Source: Indiicoccus explosivorum
GTDB lineage: Bacteria; Bacillota; Bacilli; Bacillales_A; Planococcaceae
Assembly: GCF_002167005.1 (NCBI RefSeq)
Contig: NZ_NHTN01000041.1
Coordinates: 1 to 48,205 of the forward strand
Reading direction: 5' to 3'
Length of the DNA: 48,205 bases
This document shows positions 33,062 through 42,573 of the stretch, piece by piece (positions within the stretch are counted from its first letter, which is position 1; each line of letters begins with the position of its first letter). Below the pieces are notes generated by a model. It was not told where the DNA came from. It saw nothing but the letters and a program-made list of their open reading frames with translations, and did no database searches. A program made the translations under genes and the position numbers.

Positions 33062-34576
33062 ATGGAGCACTTCGGTATTATCTCACTGCTGCCTTCCATC
33101 CTGGCGCTTACACTCGCCATCTGGTCCAAGCGGGTCATCCCGTCCTTGCTGCTGGGTATCCTGGTGGGCACCATCATCATCGACACGGCTGAAAACGGAT
33201 TTTTCCATGCCATATTATTTTCAATCACGAACCTTTTCGGCGCGATTGCGGGACATCCGGCCGATGAGGAAGCGGGCATTTACGGCATGGGGCTCGTCAG
33301 CAGTCCGGGACGGGCGGAAATCGTCATCGTCGTCCTGCTGCTCGGCGCCTTCATTGCCGTGCTAAACCGCTCCGGCGGCGCTTTCGCTTTCGGAAAGTGG
33401 CTCGCCGACAAAGTGAAATCGAAGAATGGAGCACAAGTTTCAACGGCGGTCATGGGAAGTGCGCTGTTCACAAGCGCCTACTTCAGCTCGCTCGCGACCG
33501 GTACCGTCTTCCGGCCGATTTATGACCGGATGAAAATTTCGCGTGAAAAACTGGCGTTTTTCCTGGATTCGACTTCAGCGCCGATCAACGTACTCGTTCC
33601 GATATCGGGCTGGGTCGCATTTATGGGAGCGCTTATGGTGGACAACATTCCATCCGTCGAAGATCCGATTGTCGGGCTCGCCCAGACGATCCCATTCAAC
33701 TTCTATAACCTGCTCATCATTGTGTTTGTTTACTTGCTTGCATCCGGTGTCATCAAAGATTACGGACCGATGCGGAAAGCGGAGCTGCGGGCTCGTGAAG
33801 GATATGAGCCGGATGACCTCGACGGAGACCCGGAGGATGCCTATTCGGATACGGACCAGGACGGAGCGGAAGTTATCCGGGACGGCAAGGCGTCGGACAT
33901 GGTCGTGCCTTTGGCTGTCTCTGTCGGACTGCTCGTCATTCTCGGCCTATGGAATTATACGATCGTCAATTTTGCGGATGTGCCGACCATTCCATTCGGC
34001 GGCAATCAAATGCTGATCCTCAGCTTTTCGATCGGTATCGCGGTCGCGTTCATCAAGTATGTCTCCAGCAAGCTGATGAGGCCGAAAGAATTTTTGGATG
34101 AGTTATTCGAAGGAAGCAAAAGTGTTATCCTTGGCGGAATCATCATCATCCTCGCGGTCACGCTCGGGGATATCATGCGCGCGCCGGCACCTGAAGGGAC
34201 CGGTGCCGCCGGTTACCTTGCCGAAGTCGCGGGCGATGTCATTCCTGCCGGCATCATTCCGGTATCGGTGTTCATCATTTCAGCGTTCGTTTCCTTCTCG
34301 ATGGGAACATCTTGGGGAACATGGGCCATTATGATGCCGATCGCCATCTCGCTGACTCTGGCGACGGGAGGCGACCCGATTCTTGCCGCCGCGGCGGTCC
34401 TTTCAGGCGGAACGTTCGGTGACCACACTTCACCGATTTCCGACACCAGTGTCATGTCGTCGGTCGGTGCAGACTGTCAGCATATGGACCACATCAACAC
34501 CCAGCTTCCATACGCGCTGACGGCCGCCTCGATCGCCGCTGTGCTGTTCCTCGGAGCCGGCTTCATTTTCAGCTGA
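33062..34576 (+). CDS. Na+/H+ antiporter, NhaC family
   Basis: A 504-aa polytopic membrane protein of the NhaC/ArsB-like antiporter superfamily, which exchanges sodium (or an organic solute pair such as malate/lactate in MleN-type members) for protons. About eleven hydrophobic segments are seen. Family motifs include SLLLGILVGTIIID near residue 30, GSALFTSAYFSSLATGTVFRPIYDRM near 135, FSMGTSWGTWAIMMPIAISL near 400 and GGTFGDHTSPISDTSVMSS near 445. A long acidic cytoplasmic loop (EPDDLDGDPEDAYSDTDQDG) lies near residue 260. It has its own terminator and is monocistronic. Confidence 0.92.
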   Translation: MEHFGIISLLPSILALTLAIWSKRVIPSLLLGILVGTIIIDTAENGFFHAILFSITNLFGAIAGHPADEEAGIYGMGLVSSPGRAEIVIVVLLLGAFIAVLNRSGGAFAFGKWLADKVKSKNGAQVSTAVMGSALFTSAYFSSLATGTVFRPIYDRMKISREKLAFFLDSTSAPINVLVPISGWVAFMGALMVDNIPSVEDPIVGLAQTIPFNFYNLLIIVFVYLLASGVIKDYGPMRKAELRAREGYEPDDLDGDPEDAYSDTDQDGAEVIRDGKASDMVVPLAVSVGLLVILGLWNYTIVNFADVPTIPFGGNQMLILSFSIGIAVAFIKYVSSKLMRPKEFLDELFEGSKSVILGGIIIILAVTLGDIMRAPAPEGTGAAGYLAEVAGDVIPAGIIPVSVFIISAFVSFSMGTSWGTWAIMMPIAISLTLATGGDPILAAAAVLSGGTFGDHTSPISDTSVMSSVGADCQHMDHINTQLPYALTAASIAAVLFLGAGFIFS

Positions 34577-34597
34577 CACCAATAGAGATTCATGTAG

Positions 34598-34637
34598 AAA
34601 AGCAGCATCCACCTCTGGCAGGCGGATGCTGCTTTTT
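34598..34637. terminator. Bidirectional rho-independent terminator after nhaC
   Basis: AAAAGCAGCATCC (34598-34610) pairs with GGATGCTGCTTTT (34624-34636) and is followed by TT. On the minus strand the stem ends in TTTTCTAC. It separates nhaC from the convergent GGDEF-EAL gene. Confidence 0.85.
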
Positions 34638-34683
34638 TCATGCGGTCCTGCCGGACAGTTTCAGAGCCGGCACAGCCTTCTCT

Positions 34684-36876
34684 TCAGTTCGCTTCCTGCT
34701 GCCCATTCCCGAGGAGCATGTTGAATTCAAGGCCGGTGAGCGGCTTGCTGAACAGGTACCCTTGCGCTTCGTCACTGTTCTGCTGTTTTAGGAAACTCAG
34801 CTGCTCGCTCGTTTCCACGCCTTCCGCAATCACTTTCATGCCGAGGTTGTGAGCCATCGTGATGATGGTGGCCGCAATATTTTTGTTCCCGTTCGACAAG
34901 GCGATGTCCCGGATGAACGAGCGGTCGATCTTCAAGTAATCGATCGGAAATTCTTTCAGGTAACTGAGGGAACTGTAGCCGGTCCCGAAATCATCCACGG
35001 AGATCTTCACGCCCGAATGTTTCAGCCGGTACAGGATGGATGTCGCTTTTTTGACATTCATCGTCATGCTCTCGGTGATTTCGATTGTCAATTTTTCAGG
35101 TGAAATTCCTGCTTCTTCCAAAATTCGTCCGATCATTTCCGTCAGATCCGGCTGATAGAACTGCCGGAGGGAAAGGTTGACTGCGATCGTGAACGTTTCA
35201 GCTCCGGCTTTCTGCCATTCCCTCAATTCCCGGCATGCCGTCTGGAGCACCCATTCCCCGATCGGAATGATCAGGCCCGTCTCTTCGGCCACCGGAATGA
35301 ACCGGTCCGGCGGAATGTTCCCCATCTCAGGGTGCTCCCACCGCAGCAGCGCTTCGGCGCCGGCCAGTTTTCCGGTTGTCAGATCCACAATCGGCTGGAA
35401 CACCAGCGAGAACTGGTCCGCCCCGATTGCTTTGCGCAGCTCGTTCTCTATTTGAAGCCGGTCAAACGTCCGGCTGCTGAGCGTTTCATCATAGAAATGG
35501 AAGGAGTTCTTCCCTTCTTTCTTGACCTGGTACATCGCCATATCCGCTTTCCGCAAAAGATCTTCGGGGGTTTCGCCATCCGGCGGATACATGCTGATCC
35601 CGATACTCGGCGTGATGAAAATTTCGTTATCCTCCACGTCGAACGGATTCGCCAGTTCAGTGAGGATCCGTTTGGCCACCAGTCCGGCCGCTTCTTTCGA
35701 TGTATGTTCCAGAAGCACTGTGAATTCGTCCCCGCTGTGCCGGGAGGCGATGTCCGTTTTCCGGATGCAGCCGGCCACGCGCTTGGCCACCTGCTGCAGC
35801 AGACTGTCCCCCGCACTGTGCCCGAGTGTATCGTTGATCAGCTTGAACCGGTCCAGATCGATATAGAGGACGGCCAATGTGTCGTTCTCTTTCGTCCGGC
35901 ATCTGCCGACCGCTTCAGCGACGCGCTGACTGAACAGGCGCTTATTCGGCAAGCCTGTCAGCGGATCATAGAACGCCATGAATTTGATGTGCTCTTCCGC
36001 CCGGTAATGCCGGATCGCCAGGCTGGCCAGATGGGCCGTCTTCTCGATGACGTGCATATCCGTTTCCGTCGGGACGTGGGGCCTGCTGTGGTAGATGGCG
36101 AACACGCCCAGCACGTCTCCGCCGCTGTCGAGGATCGGCGCCGACCAGCAGGCCCGGAGACCGCATTCAAGTGCCTGTTCCCGGTACACCGGCCACTGGC
36201 TGTCCTTGGCGATATCCGAAGCGACCACTACCCGTTTATCATGGGCCGCCGTGCTGCAGGACCCGATGTTCCGGCCGATGGCGATCCCGTCGATCAGGGA
36301 ACTGTAGGCTTCCGGCAAGTTCCGGGATCCCGCCATCCAGAGGGATTCATGATCTTCGTCAGCCAGCATGATGGAGCAGATGTTCTGATCCGATACCTGC
36401 TCCACGATCTGGAGGATCTGCTCGAGCACTTCCTGGAGAGGGTGGCTGTTCGCAATCATTTCCAGGACCCGGTTCTGCTCATTCAGCAGCAGGGTGATCC
36501 TGTTTTTTTCCGTGACATCTCTCGCCGTTCCGACAACACCGCAGACTTCCCCGTCCGCGTACACAGGAACTGCGGTCAGGGACAGCGTCAACCGGCTGCC
36601 GTCCTTGCCTCGGATGGCGGTGTCGAACTGTCCTCTTTCCCCCTGGAGGACACGCTGGAAAAACGATACCGTCCCGGGCAGCTGATCTTTCGGGATCAGT
36701 GAAGAGAATGGCGACCCGACAGCCTCTTCCTGCGAGAGGCCGGTGATGCGGGAAGCCGCTTCATTAAAGAGCCGGAACCGGCCATCCAGGTCGATGGCAT
36801 AGCAGGCGTCCGGATTAAAGTCAAAAAGCGACTTGTAGATATCGAATAAGGATTCCGATTGTGTCAATGATTCCAT
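34684..36876 (-). CDS. PAS-GAF-GGDEF-EAL cyclic-di-GMP signalling protein
   Basis: A 730-aa soluble multidomain protein. Its order is PAS (about residues 10-125), GAF (about 135-285), GGDEF (about 295-460) and EAL (about 470-725). The GGDEF motif is degenerate (SGDEF), while the EAL domain keeps its catalytic set: AEALLRW, EITES, DDFGTGYSSL and EGVET. Net activity is therefore probably c-di-GMP hydrolysis, with the SGDEF domain perhaps acting as a GTP sensor. The PAS and GAF domains should sense small ligands or redox state; the GAF carries two cysteines in ALECGLRACWSAP. The ATG at 36876 follows GGGTGA; an in-frame ATG seven codons upstream has a poorer site. It lies 114 bp downstream of another GGDEF gene on the same strand. 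Confidence 0.92.
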   Translation of the reverse strand: MESLTQSESLFDIYKSLFDFNPDACYAIDLDGRFRLFNEAASRITGLSQEEAVGSPFSSLIPKDQLPGTVSFFQRVLQGERGQFDTAIRGKDGSRLTLSLTAVPVYADGEVCGVVGTARDVTEKNRITLLLNEQNRVLEMIANSHPLQEVLEQILQIVEQVSDQNICSIMLADEDHESLWMAGSRNLPEAYSSLIDGIAIGRNIGSCSTAAHDKRVVVASDIAKDSQWPVYREQALECGLRACWSAPILDSGGDVLGVFAIYHSRPHVPTETDMHVIEKTAHLASLAIRHYRAEEHIKFMAFYDPLTGLPNKRLFSQRVAEAVGRCRTKENDTLAVLYIDLDRFKLINDTLGHSAGDSLLQQVAKRVAGCIRKTDIASRHSGDEFTVLLEHTSKEAAGLVAKRILTELANPFDVEDNEIFITPSIGISMYPPDGETPEDLLRKADMAMYQVKKEGKNSFHFYDETLSSRTFDRLQIENELRKAIGADQFSLVFQPIVDLTTGKLAGAEALLRWEHPEMGNIPPDRFIPVAEETGLIIPIGEWVLQTACRELREWQKAGAETFTIAVNLSLRQFYQPDLTEMIGRILEEAGISPEKLTIEITESMTMNVKKATSILYRLKHSGVKISVDDFGTGYSSLSYLKEFPIDYLKIDRSFIRDIALSNGNKNIAATIITMAHNLGMKVIAEGVETSEQLSFLKQQNSDEAQGYLFSKPLTGLEFNMLLGNGQQEAN

Positions 36877-36990
36877 TTTTTCACCCGTCTTTGGCATTTG
36901 CCCGCAATAATCATCCAGCCTTGTTTCGGCTGTTTAGCTGTTATATCGGCCCGGCTCCGGGAAAGTTAACAGCAGCAGCCGATCCCGCCT

Positions 36991-38544
36991 TCAGCATAAC
37001 CTGAGGAAGTCGCTGCCGGTGCCGAACACATAGACGCAGTTCCGCCCGTTCTCTTTCGCTTCGTAAAGCACTTTATCCGCCTGCCTCATCAATTCGAGTG
37101 CATCCGGCGCCTTCCCGTCTGTCCAGTCGGCCGCCGCGACGCCGAAGCTCGAAGTGACCCGGATCTCCTGCCCCTCCGCCTGTATGCTTTGCCTTTCGAT
37201 CTCCAGCCGGATCTTTTCCGCGCGGGCAAACCCTTTTTCCAGCGTGGCATCCGGGAGGAGGATGATGAATTCCTCGCCGCCGTACCGGCCGAGGAGGTCA
37301 TCCGGCCCGAGGCAAGCCTTTACAGTCTCCATGGTCTGGATCAGCACTTGGTCCCCTGCGGCATGGCCGTAAGTGTCATTGATGTTTTTGAAATAATCGA
37401 GGTCGAACAGGATAAGCACCGCTCTGCGGCTATGACCGAGTGCCCGCCCGGTTTCCTGGATGAAGAAAGTCCGGTTCAGCACTTGCGTCAGCCCGTCGAT
37501 GCTTGCAAGCTGCGTCATCTTTTCTTGGATTCTCACCCGCTCGGTTACATCCACAAGCGTCACGATGCGGCCGATCTGCCGGCTGTATTTATTTCTGACA
37601 GCCGACAGGCGGGCATTGAAATTCCGCTCAGCGCCGTTTTTCGTGATGGAGAAGTCGCCATCTTGCCCGCCATCCAGAATGACGGCAAGCGGATGATCGG
37701 CGGAAAGGACCTCCTCCACCTTCTTCCCGATTTCAAGTTCCGGCAGAACCTTTGCGGCAGCCGGGTTGAAATCCACAACGAGCTGTCCTTCGCTGATCAC
37801 GAGCACGCCATCCGCCATGCTCTCAAATACGCTGTCCCGCGCGATGGGCACGACGTCGAACATCTGAAAAGAGAACAGCGCCGCCCCGATGAATAAAAAC
37901 GTGAGACTGAGGGAGACCGCTCCGAGGTCGATGCCGTATGGGCTGCTGCCCGTCAGGTAGAACAGGCTCGACACAAGGGGGATCGAAATGCCGGAAATCA
38001 TTGTAAGCGCCTGGAGACGGAAGGGGCGCTGCATTTTCCGGAACTGGCGCAGGAGCACAGCTGCGGCCGCTGCCAGGCAAGTATAGACGTAGAGATAATT
38101 TACGTAGAGCCAAGGGCCCGGCTCGAAATCCGCTATAGGAAAAGGCGAGTCCTCGCGCAATGTGACCGACGTGTAATAAAGGTGATGGAGCGGATTCGTC
38201 CAGTTCAGGACGAGCGTCATGACGGGTGCCGCCGCCAGCAGCGGCAGCCAGCGCCACGGGACTTTCTTCCCTGTATACTCGATGCACAGAAACAGCACAA
38301 AAAGCGGAATGAACGGCAAGGCGAGGTATTCGACAGCCGCCCAAAAACGGATTTCCCGCAGCGTATCACTCGACAGTTCCGCGGCATAGGCAAAGGTGAA
38401 AACCGCAGCCAGGAATGAAGCTGCAATAAAATGACGGGCGCCCGCAGCCCGGCGGATCTTCACGAGCGCATAGATCCCTAAAAAACTGCTCAATCCGCCT
38501 CCGAGCAGCAGCAGTGTAATATAAGGCAAAAGTTCAGGGGGCAT
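36991..38544 (-). CDS. Membrane 7TM-PAS diguanylate cyclase
   Basis: A 517-aa protein. Seven hydrophobic spans in the first 220 residues have the look of the histidine-kinase N-terminal 7TM sensor domain (FVLFLCIEYTGKK, NPLHHLYYTSV). They are followed by a PAS domain (about 230-345) and a GGDEF domain (about 350-505) with an intact GGEEF. The position of the inhibitory RxxD motif reads GPDD, so product inhibition may be missing, unlike the TPR-GGDEF protein nearby. It should make c-di-GMP at the membrane in response to an external or lipid-soluble signal. The ATG at 38544 has GGAGAG 7 bp upstream and is preferred over a TTG at 38565. Confidence 0.9.
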   Translation of the reverse strand: MPPELLPYITLLLLGGGLSSFLGIYALVKIRRAAGARHFIAASFLAAVFTFAYAAELSSDTLREIRFWAAVEYLALPFIPLFVLFLCIEYTGKKVPWRWLPLLAAAPVMTLVLNWTNPLHHLYYTSVTLREDSPFPIADFEPGPWLYVNYLYVYTCLAAAAAVLLRQFRKMQRPFRLQALTMISGISIPLVSSLFYLTGSSPYGIDLGAVSLSLTFLFIGAALFSFQMFDVVPIARDSVFESMADGVLVISEGQLVVDFNPAAAKVLPELEIGKKVEEVLSADHPLAVILDGGQDGDFSITKNGAERNFNARLSAVRNKYSRQIGRIVTLVDVTERVRIQEKMTQLASIDGLTQVLNRTFFIQETGRALGHSRRAVLILFDLDYFKNINDTYGHAAGDQVLIQTMETVKACLGPDDLLGRYGGEEFIILLPDATLEKGFARAEKIRLEIERQSIQAEGQEIRVTSSFGVAAADWTDGKAPDALELMRQADKVLYEAKENGRNCVYVFGTGSDFLRLC

Positions 38545-38672
38545 GGCAATCTCTCCGTCTGGCAAAAAAGGCCTAGTTTCACTTAATTATAACGCAAGGA
38601 TCTGCAGGCGGATAGCAGGTATTTCTTGCAGCCAGTCTCTTTATCGAAAAAAAGTATCAGCTGCTGCTCCAA

Positions 38673-38712
38673 GGAAAAAGACCCCGAAAGCGGACTTTCC
38701 AGGTCTTTTTCC
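38673..38712 (-). terminator. Rho-independent terminator of the gamma-glutamyltransferase gene
   Basis: GGAAAAAGACC (38673-38683) pairs with GGTCTTTTTCC (38702-38712), with an inner GAAAG/CTTTC pairing. On the minus strand the descending arm supplies the T5 run. It is 34 bp after the ggt stop. Confidence 0.7.
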
Positions 38713-38745
38713 AGTTGCTTCCCGCAGAGAGAAGCGGTATTGTTT

Positions 38746-40449
38746 TTATCCCCCAGCCGGCGGCTCCAGCAGTCCGATGGCCAAGCCGGGCCGTGTCCTG
38801 TCCGCCGCTCCGTACAGTATCCCGTTTTCCTGGTCGATCAAAATCGCCTGCACGTCTCCGATCCGGAGCGTTTTCACGTTAAGGTCATATCCCATCGCGC
38901 TCAGCTTTTTCTTCACTTCATCATCGAGTTCCACTTCGAGCTGCACCGGGTCGTTCACGCTGCTGAATATCCGCGGCACCGCGATTGCCTCGTTCAGGTC
39001 CATCTCGTAATCCAGCACGTGCAGCAGCACCTGCAGGACCGAGGATACGATCGTCGAACCGCCGGGTGAACCGAGCGTCAGGAAGGGCTTGCCTCCGTGG
39101 AACGCGATCAGCGGCGTTTTGGAGCTGACCGCATGCTTCCCGCTGTCCGGTTCGTTGACTCTTCCCGGGTGGGGATTAAAATCTGTCAGGTCATTGTTCA
39201 GCAGGAATCCGTAGCCCGGCACCATGATGCCCGAACCGAACATCCGCTCGATCGACGACGTGCACGCCGCGACATTCCCCCATCGGTCGACAGCCGTGAA
39301 ATGGGTCGTCTCGTTCCCTTCTTCAGCCGGTTCGGAATGGACCAAGCTGTTCGGCTCCCCGTCCTGGTATTTCCACGGATCCCCGTAACTGATGTCCTTG
39401 TTCCGCTTCCACAGCCTGATCTGCTTGCGCCGCTCAGCGATGTACGCATCGCTCAGCAGACCTTCGATCGGCATTTCCTTGAATTCCGGGTCGGCGATAT
39501 ACGTGCTTTTGTCGGCAAGCGTCAGCCGCAGCGCTTCAGTCAGGATAAAGTATTTTTCCCAGGAATTGACGCCGTACTGGCTGATGTTGAACGGTTCCAG
39601 GATTTTCAGAAGCTGGGCGACCGCGAAGCCGCCGCCGTTCGGAGGAGCCGGGAAAGCGAATTCGTAGTCCCTGTAACTGCCGCGCAGCGGCTCATCGATG
39701 GAGACCCGGTAGTTCCGGAGATCCTCACTTGTCACAAGGCCGTTATTGGCGCGGACCGTATCCGTGATCGCCTCCGCGATCTCACCTTCGTACACAGCGC
39801 TGAAGCCGTGCTCCTGGATGATTTTCAATGTTTTCGCCAAATCCTTCTGCGTGACGGAATCCCCTTCGACAAGCGGAACCCCTTTTGGCATGAACACTTT
39901 TTTCGCTTCATCGTGCAGCCGGTAATGCATCATTTTGATCGTTTTCTCCCACAGGGAATCCACCCGGTATGGCTCTTCCGCGAGCCGGATCGCCGGATCG
40001 ATGAGCCGTTCAAGCGGCATCGTCCCCCACTTGTCATGCAGGGTCTCCATTCCTTTCATGATGCCCGGGATGCCGACCGCCTCCGCCCGGGTCGACCGTT
40101 TGATGAAGGGAGGCACTTCATTTTCCTGGTTCAAAAACAGGTCCGGTTCGGTCGCTTCCGGAGCGACCGTGTGGGCATTGATCACTTTTGTCTCGTCCCG
40201 CCCTGCATCGTAATACGTAATGAACCCGCTCGCGCCGATGCCGGTGTTCATGCCTTCCACAGCCGCGAGCGCCAGCTGGATGGCGATCACCGCATCAGCC
40301 GCATTGCCGCCGTCCCGCAGCACCTGCGCTCCCGCTTCCGTCGCTTCCTCGACCGCACTTGCCGCCATGCCATATTTTCCGCGGACAGTATGCTCGCGCG
40401 ACCGGTCATCGCGCGCGTTCTGGTTTCGGATGATTTCTTTTATTCCCAT
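38746..40449 (-). CDS. ggt: Gamma-glutamyltransferase
   Basis: A 567-aa Ntn-hydrolase that transfers or hydrolyses the gamma-glutamyl group of glutathione-like or poly-gamma-glutamate-type substrates. It is made as a precursor and cleaved in front of Thr381 in ETTHFTAVD, giving a large and a small subunit. The oxyanion residues lie in GSPGGSTI near residue 465. The N-terminus (MGIKEIIRNQNARDDRSREH) has no hydrophobic signal sequence, unlike secreted Bacillus GGT, so the enzyme may be cytosolic. The usual SGIGGGGF motif reads NTGIGASGF. The paired STRAEAVGIPG near residue 120 holds the conserved substrate arginine. It stands alone with its own terminator. AAGGTG precedes the ATG by about 11 bp. 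Confidence 0.9.
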   Translation of the reverse strand: MGIKEIIRNQNARDDRSREHTVRGKYGMAASAVEEATEAGAQVLRDGGNAADAVIAIQLALAAVEGMNTGIGASGFITYYDAGRDETKVINAHTVAPEATEPDLFLNQENEVPPFIKRSTRAEAVGIPGIMKGMETLHDKWGTMPLERLIDPAIRLAEEPYRVDSLWEKTIKMMHYRLHDEAKKVFMPKGVPLVEGDSVTQKDLAKTLKIIQEHGFSAVYEGEIAEAITDTVRANNGLVTSEDLRNYRVSIDEPLRGSYRDYEFAFPAPPNGGGFAVAQLLKILEPFNISQYGVNSWEKYFILTEALRLTLADKSTYIADPEFKEMPIEGLLSDAYIAERRKQIRLWKRNKDISYGDPWKYQDGEPNSLVHSEPAEEGNETTHFTAVDRWGNVAACTSSIERMFGSGIMVPGYGFLLNNDLTDFNPHPGRVNEPDSGKHAVSSKTPLIAFHGGKPFLTLGSPGGSTIVSSVLQVLLHVLDYEMDLNEAIAVPRIFSSVNDPVQLEVELDDEVKKKLSAMGYDLNVKTLRIGDVQAILIDQENGILYGAADRTRPGLAIGLLEPPAGG

Positions 40450-40560
40450 AGCGTCAGCACCTTCCTTTACAATGAATTATCGTTTTTTCCTGCTGTTGTC
40501 TAGCCGCATTCTTCTATATTCCCTCTTTGATGGCCGAATAAAATAAAAATTTCCGGGTGC

Positions 40561-40604
40561 AAAAAACGGCGGGAAGGAGCCGACCGCTCTCCTTCCCGCC
40601 GTTT
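40561..40604 (-). terminator. Rho-independent terminator after the GNAT gene
   Basis: AAACGGCGGGAAGGAG (40564-40579) pairs perfectly with CTCCTTCCCGCCGTTT (40589-40604), a 16-bp stem followed on the minus strand by TTTTTTGC. It lies 12 bp after the GNAT stop. Confidence 0.9.
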
Positions 40605-40616
40605 CTGATCTTGTTG

Positions 40617-41336
40617 TCAGGACTGCCGCTCCAGCCGGTAAATCCCTTTTTTATCGCGCAGCCTGCAGCCGTTGCGCTCGAAGATGCCGATCATATGCCG
40701 GTTTTCTTCGTCCGTGCTGCCGACATACGTTTCCGCACCGAAGCGGTCATGCAGCAGACCGAGCGACAGCCGGTGAAACAAAGTGCCGAGCCCCTTCCCC
40801 CGGTTTTCAGGCGTGACGCCGAAGTAAAACAGGCGGCCTTCGGTTTCTGTGCCGGCCTCGATGTGCGGAATACTGACGCCGGCCGGCTCTTCTCCCTGCC
40901 AAAAGATAAAGCAGTGGGACCGCCAGCCGTCACCCAGCTCATGACTGAGCGACTCCATGATCTGGTCCATGGTGAACAGCTTGTTCTTGTTGGCAGAGCC
41001 GCTCCGGCAGCGGTCATACAAATCGGCGAATTCCCGATCGAACATGGAGCTTGCGCCGAGGGACTCCACCCGCACCGTCCCGCCGGCTTCTTCGCTGCCG
41101 TCGAGCCGCTTGGAATATTCCGTGATGACGGAAATTTTCCGGAAGCCCTGACCGAGCAGCCAGTCCTCGTATGCCGGGTCCATGAGGAGCGACAGGAAAG
41201 ACGACTTCTCCCCGCGCCATTCGGACAGGAGACCGGCGAATGCTTCCCGGTACCGTTCTTCACTGACTTCCTTCTGTTTCACCTGATCGACGAGCCAGTA
41301 CTCGCCCTCTTTCCTGATTGTGCTGAAAAGCTCCAT
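40617..41336 (-). CDS. GNAT-family N-acetyltransferase
   Basis: A 239-aa acetyl-CoA-dependent acyltransferase. The C-terminal half (about 120-235) is the GNAT fold, with the acetyl-CoA loop GVTPENRGKGLGT (motif A, R/Q-x-x-G-x-G/A) near residue 180 and YVGSTDEENRHMIGIFERNGC as motif B. The N-terminal half has a degenerate similar pattern and may be a second, inactive GNAT-like unit. The acceptor is unknown. The gene is 35 bp downstream of a TDT transporter on the same strand and shares the terminator at 40561. Confidence 0.85.
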   Translation of the reverse strand: MELFSTIRKEGEYWLVDQVKQKEVSEERYREAFAGLLSEWRGEKSSFLSLLMDPAYEDWLLGQGFRKISVITEYSKRLDGSEEAGGTVRVESLGASSMFDREFADLYDRCRSGSANKNKLFTMDQIMESLSHELGDGWRSHCFIFWQGEEPAGVSIPHIEAGTETEGRLFYFGVTPENRGKGLGTLFHRLSLGLLHDRFGAETYVGSTDEENRHMIGIFERNGCRLRDKKGIYRLERQS

Positions 41337-41371
41337 CGTTTTTCTCCTTTTGTCGTTCTCTGTCCTTCATA

Positions 41372-42442
41372 TCAGCCGGACGCTGAGTGATCGGCGCCTT
41401 CCAGCCGCCTCGTACGCCGATAGCCGGTAAACAAATGGTGCAGCAGGCCGGCGAATCCCGATAGCCAGGCCGCCAGAGCGATATAGACCATGATATGCGG
41501 AATGACCGCCAGGAATGGCAGAGCCAGCGCCTCGGACAGCTGGAATGTGCTCGTCGTATACATGGCGAGCGGGAACGCCATCCCCCAGAACTGCGGGTCG
41601 TACGTCAGCGGATTGCCATGGATGACGTGGCGCCAGATCATCAGGATGAATAAAAGCGGGATCCACCATGTGCCCGTAATCCAAAAGAACAGGGTGAACC
41701 CTTTCAGGAACGGCGTGATTTCCCCGAGCAGCGGCCACAGATCCGCATGCAGGATCAGCGTCGAGCCGGCCAATGTCGTGATGGCGACGGCGCCCATGTT
41801 GATCCAGTACGGCGGCGTCAGGGCCGACGACTGGAGCTCCAGGAACGTGAACCGGTAGAAGATGAGCGTGATGATGTTCAAGTAAAGCATGCAGCCAAGG
41901 AAATACATGCAGAGCGTAAAAAACAGCATGACCGGCCGGCCTTCTTCCGCGAACGGGGAAAGCAGCGTGCCCAGAATGGACAGGGACTGCGTTCCGACCG
42001 CCGCGATGAGCCAGGCGCCGTTGATCCCTTCGCCCATTGTCGGCTTATTCCGCCGGATGGTGACAGCCGTGAAGAATGTGTACATGATGATGCACCACAA
42101 AACGATGGCCAGAAACCAAAGGTAAAGCGGGAGCGTGTGCAGCCCGCCGACGACGAAGAGCTGGCTGCCGAACACGGAAGTGGCGGCGACGAGCGTAAAA
42201 AAGCCCGGCCCCCGCGCATGGCTCGTCAGATCGTCCGTCAGCCGCGGGAAGTACAGCACGAGCCGGGTGATGGTCAAAAGCCACAATGCCACATAAGCGA
42301 TGACGTTGACGAAGAGAAGCGCGTAGGCGATGATGGCCATGCCGAGCAGGAAAGCGCCGATCGACAGCGCACCGGTCGCCATGACGAGCGCAAAGTATCC
42401 GGGGAATAACGTTTTTGCCCCTTGTTTGAAAAAAGAACCCAT
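41372..42442 (-). CDS. TDT-family transporter (tellurite-resistance/dicarboxylate/SLAC1-like)
   Basis: A 356-aa membrane protein with ten hydrophobic segments in the pattern of the TDT family, which includes TehA, the yeast malate permease Mae1 and the plant SLAC1 anion channel. The opening FPGYFALVMATGALSIGAF matches the first span, with the usual glycine, and the middle GFTLFFWITGTWWIPLLFILMIWRHV matches span seven to eight. It should conduct or export small anions such as dicarboxylates, sulfite or chloride. Cargo cannot be assigned. An AGGAGC ribosome site precedes the ATG. A GNAT gene follows at 35 bp. Confidence 0.85.
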   Translation of the reverse strand: MGSFFKQGAKTLFPGYFALVMATGALSIGAFLLGMAIIAYALLFVNVIAYVALWLLTITRLVLYFPRLTDDLTSHARGPGFFTLVAATSVFGSQLFVVGGLHTLPLYLWFLAIVLWCIIMYTFFTAVTIRRNKPTMGEGINGAWLIAAVGTQSLSILGTLLSPFAEEGRPVMLFFTLCMYFLGCMLYLNIITLIFYRFTFLELQSSALTPPYWINMGAVAITTLAGSTLILHADLWPLLGEITPFLKGFTLFFWITGTWWIPLLFILMIWRHVIHGNPLTYDPQFWGMAFPLAMYTTSTFQLSEALALPFLAVIPHIMVYIALAAWLSGFAGLLHHLFTGYRRTRRLEGADHSASG

Positions 42443-42573
42443 GATCAGATGCTCCTAAAGTTGACTTTTTTCTTTTATTCTATCATCCACCCGGTTCTTA
42501 AGCGGGGAATTCCCGAGAAAATCAGGGAAAAATCCTGTATGATTTAGGGACAACGGAAATGGAGGAGATCATT

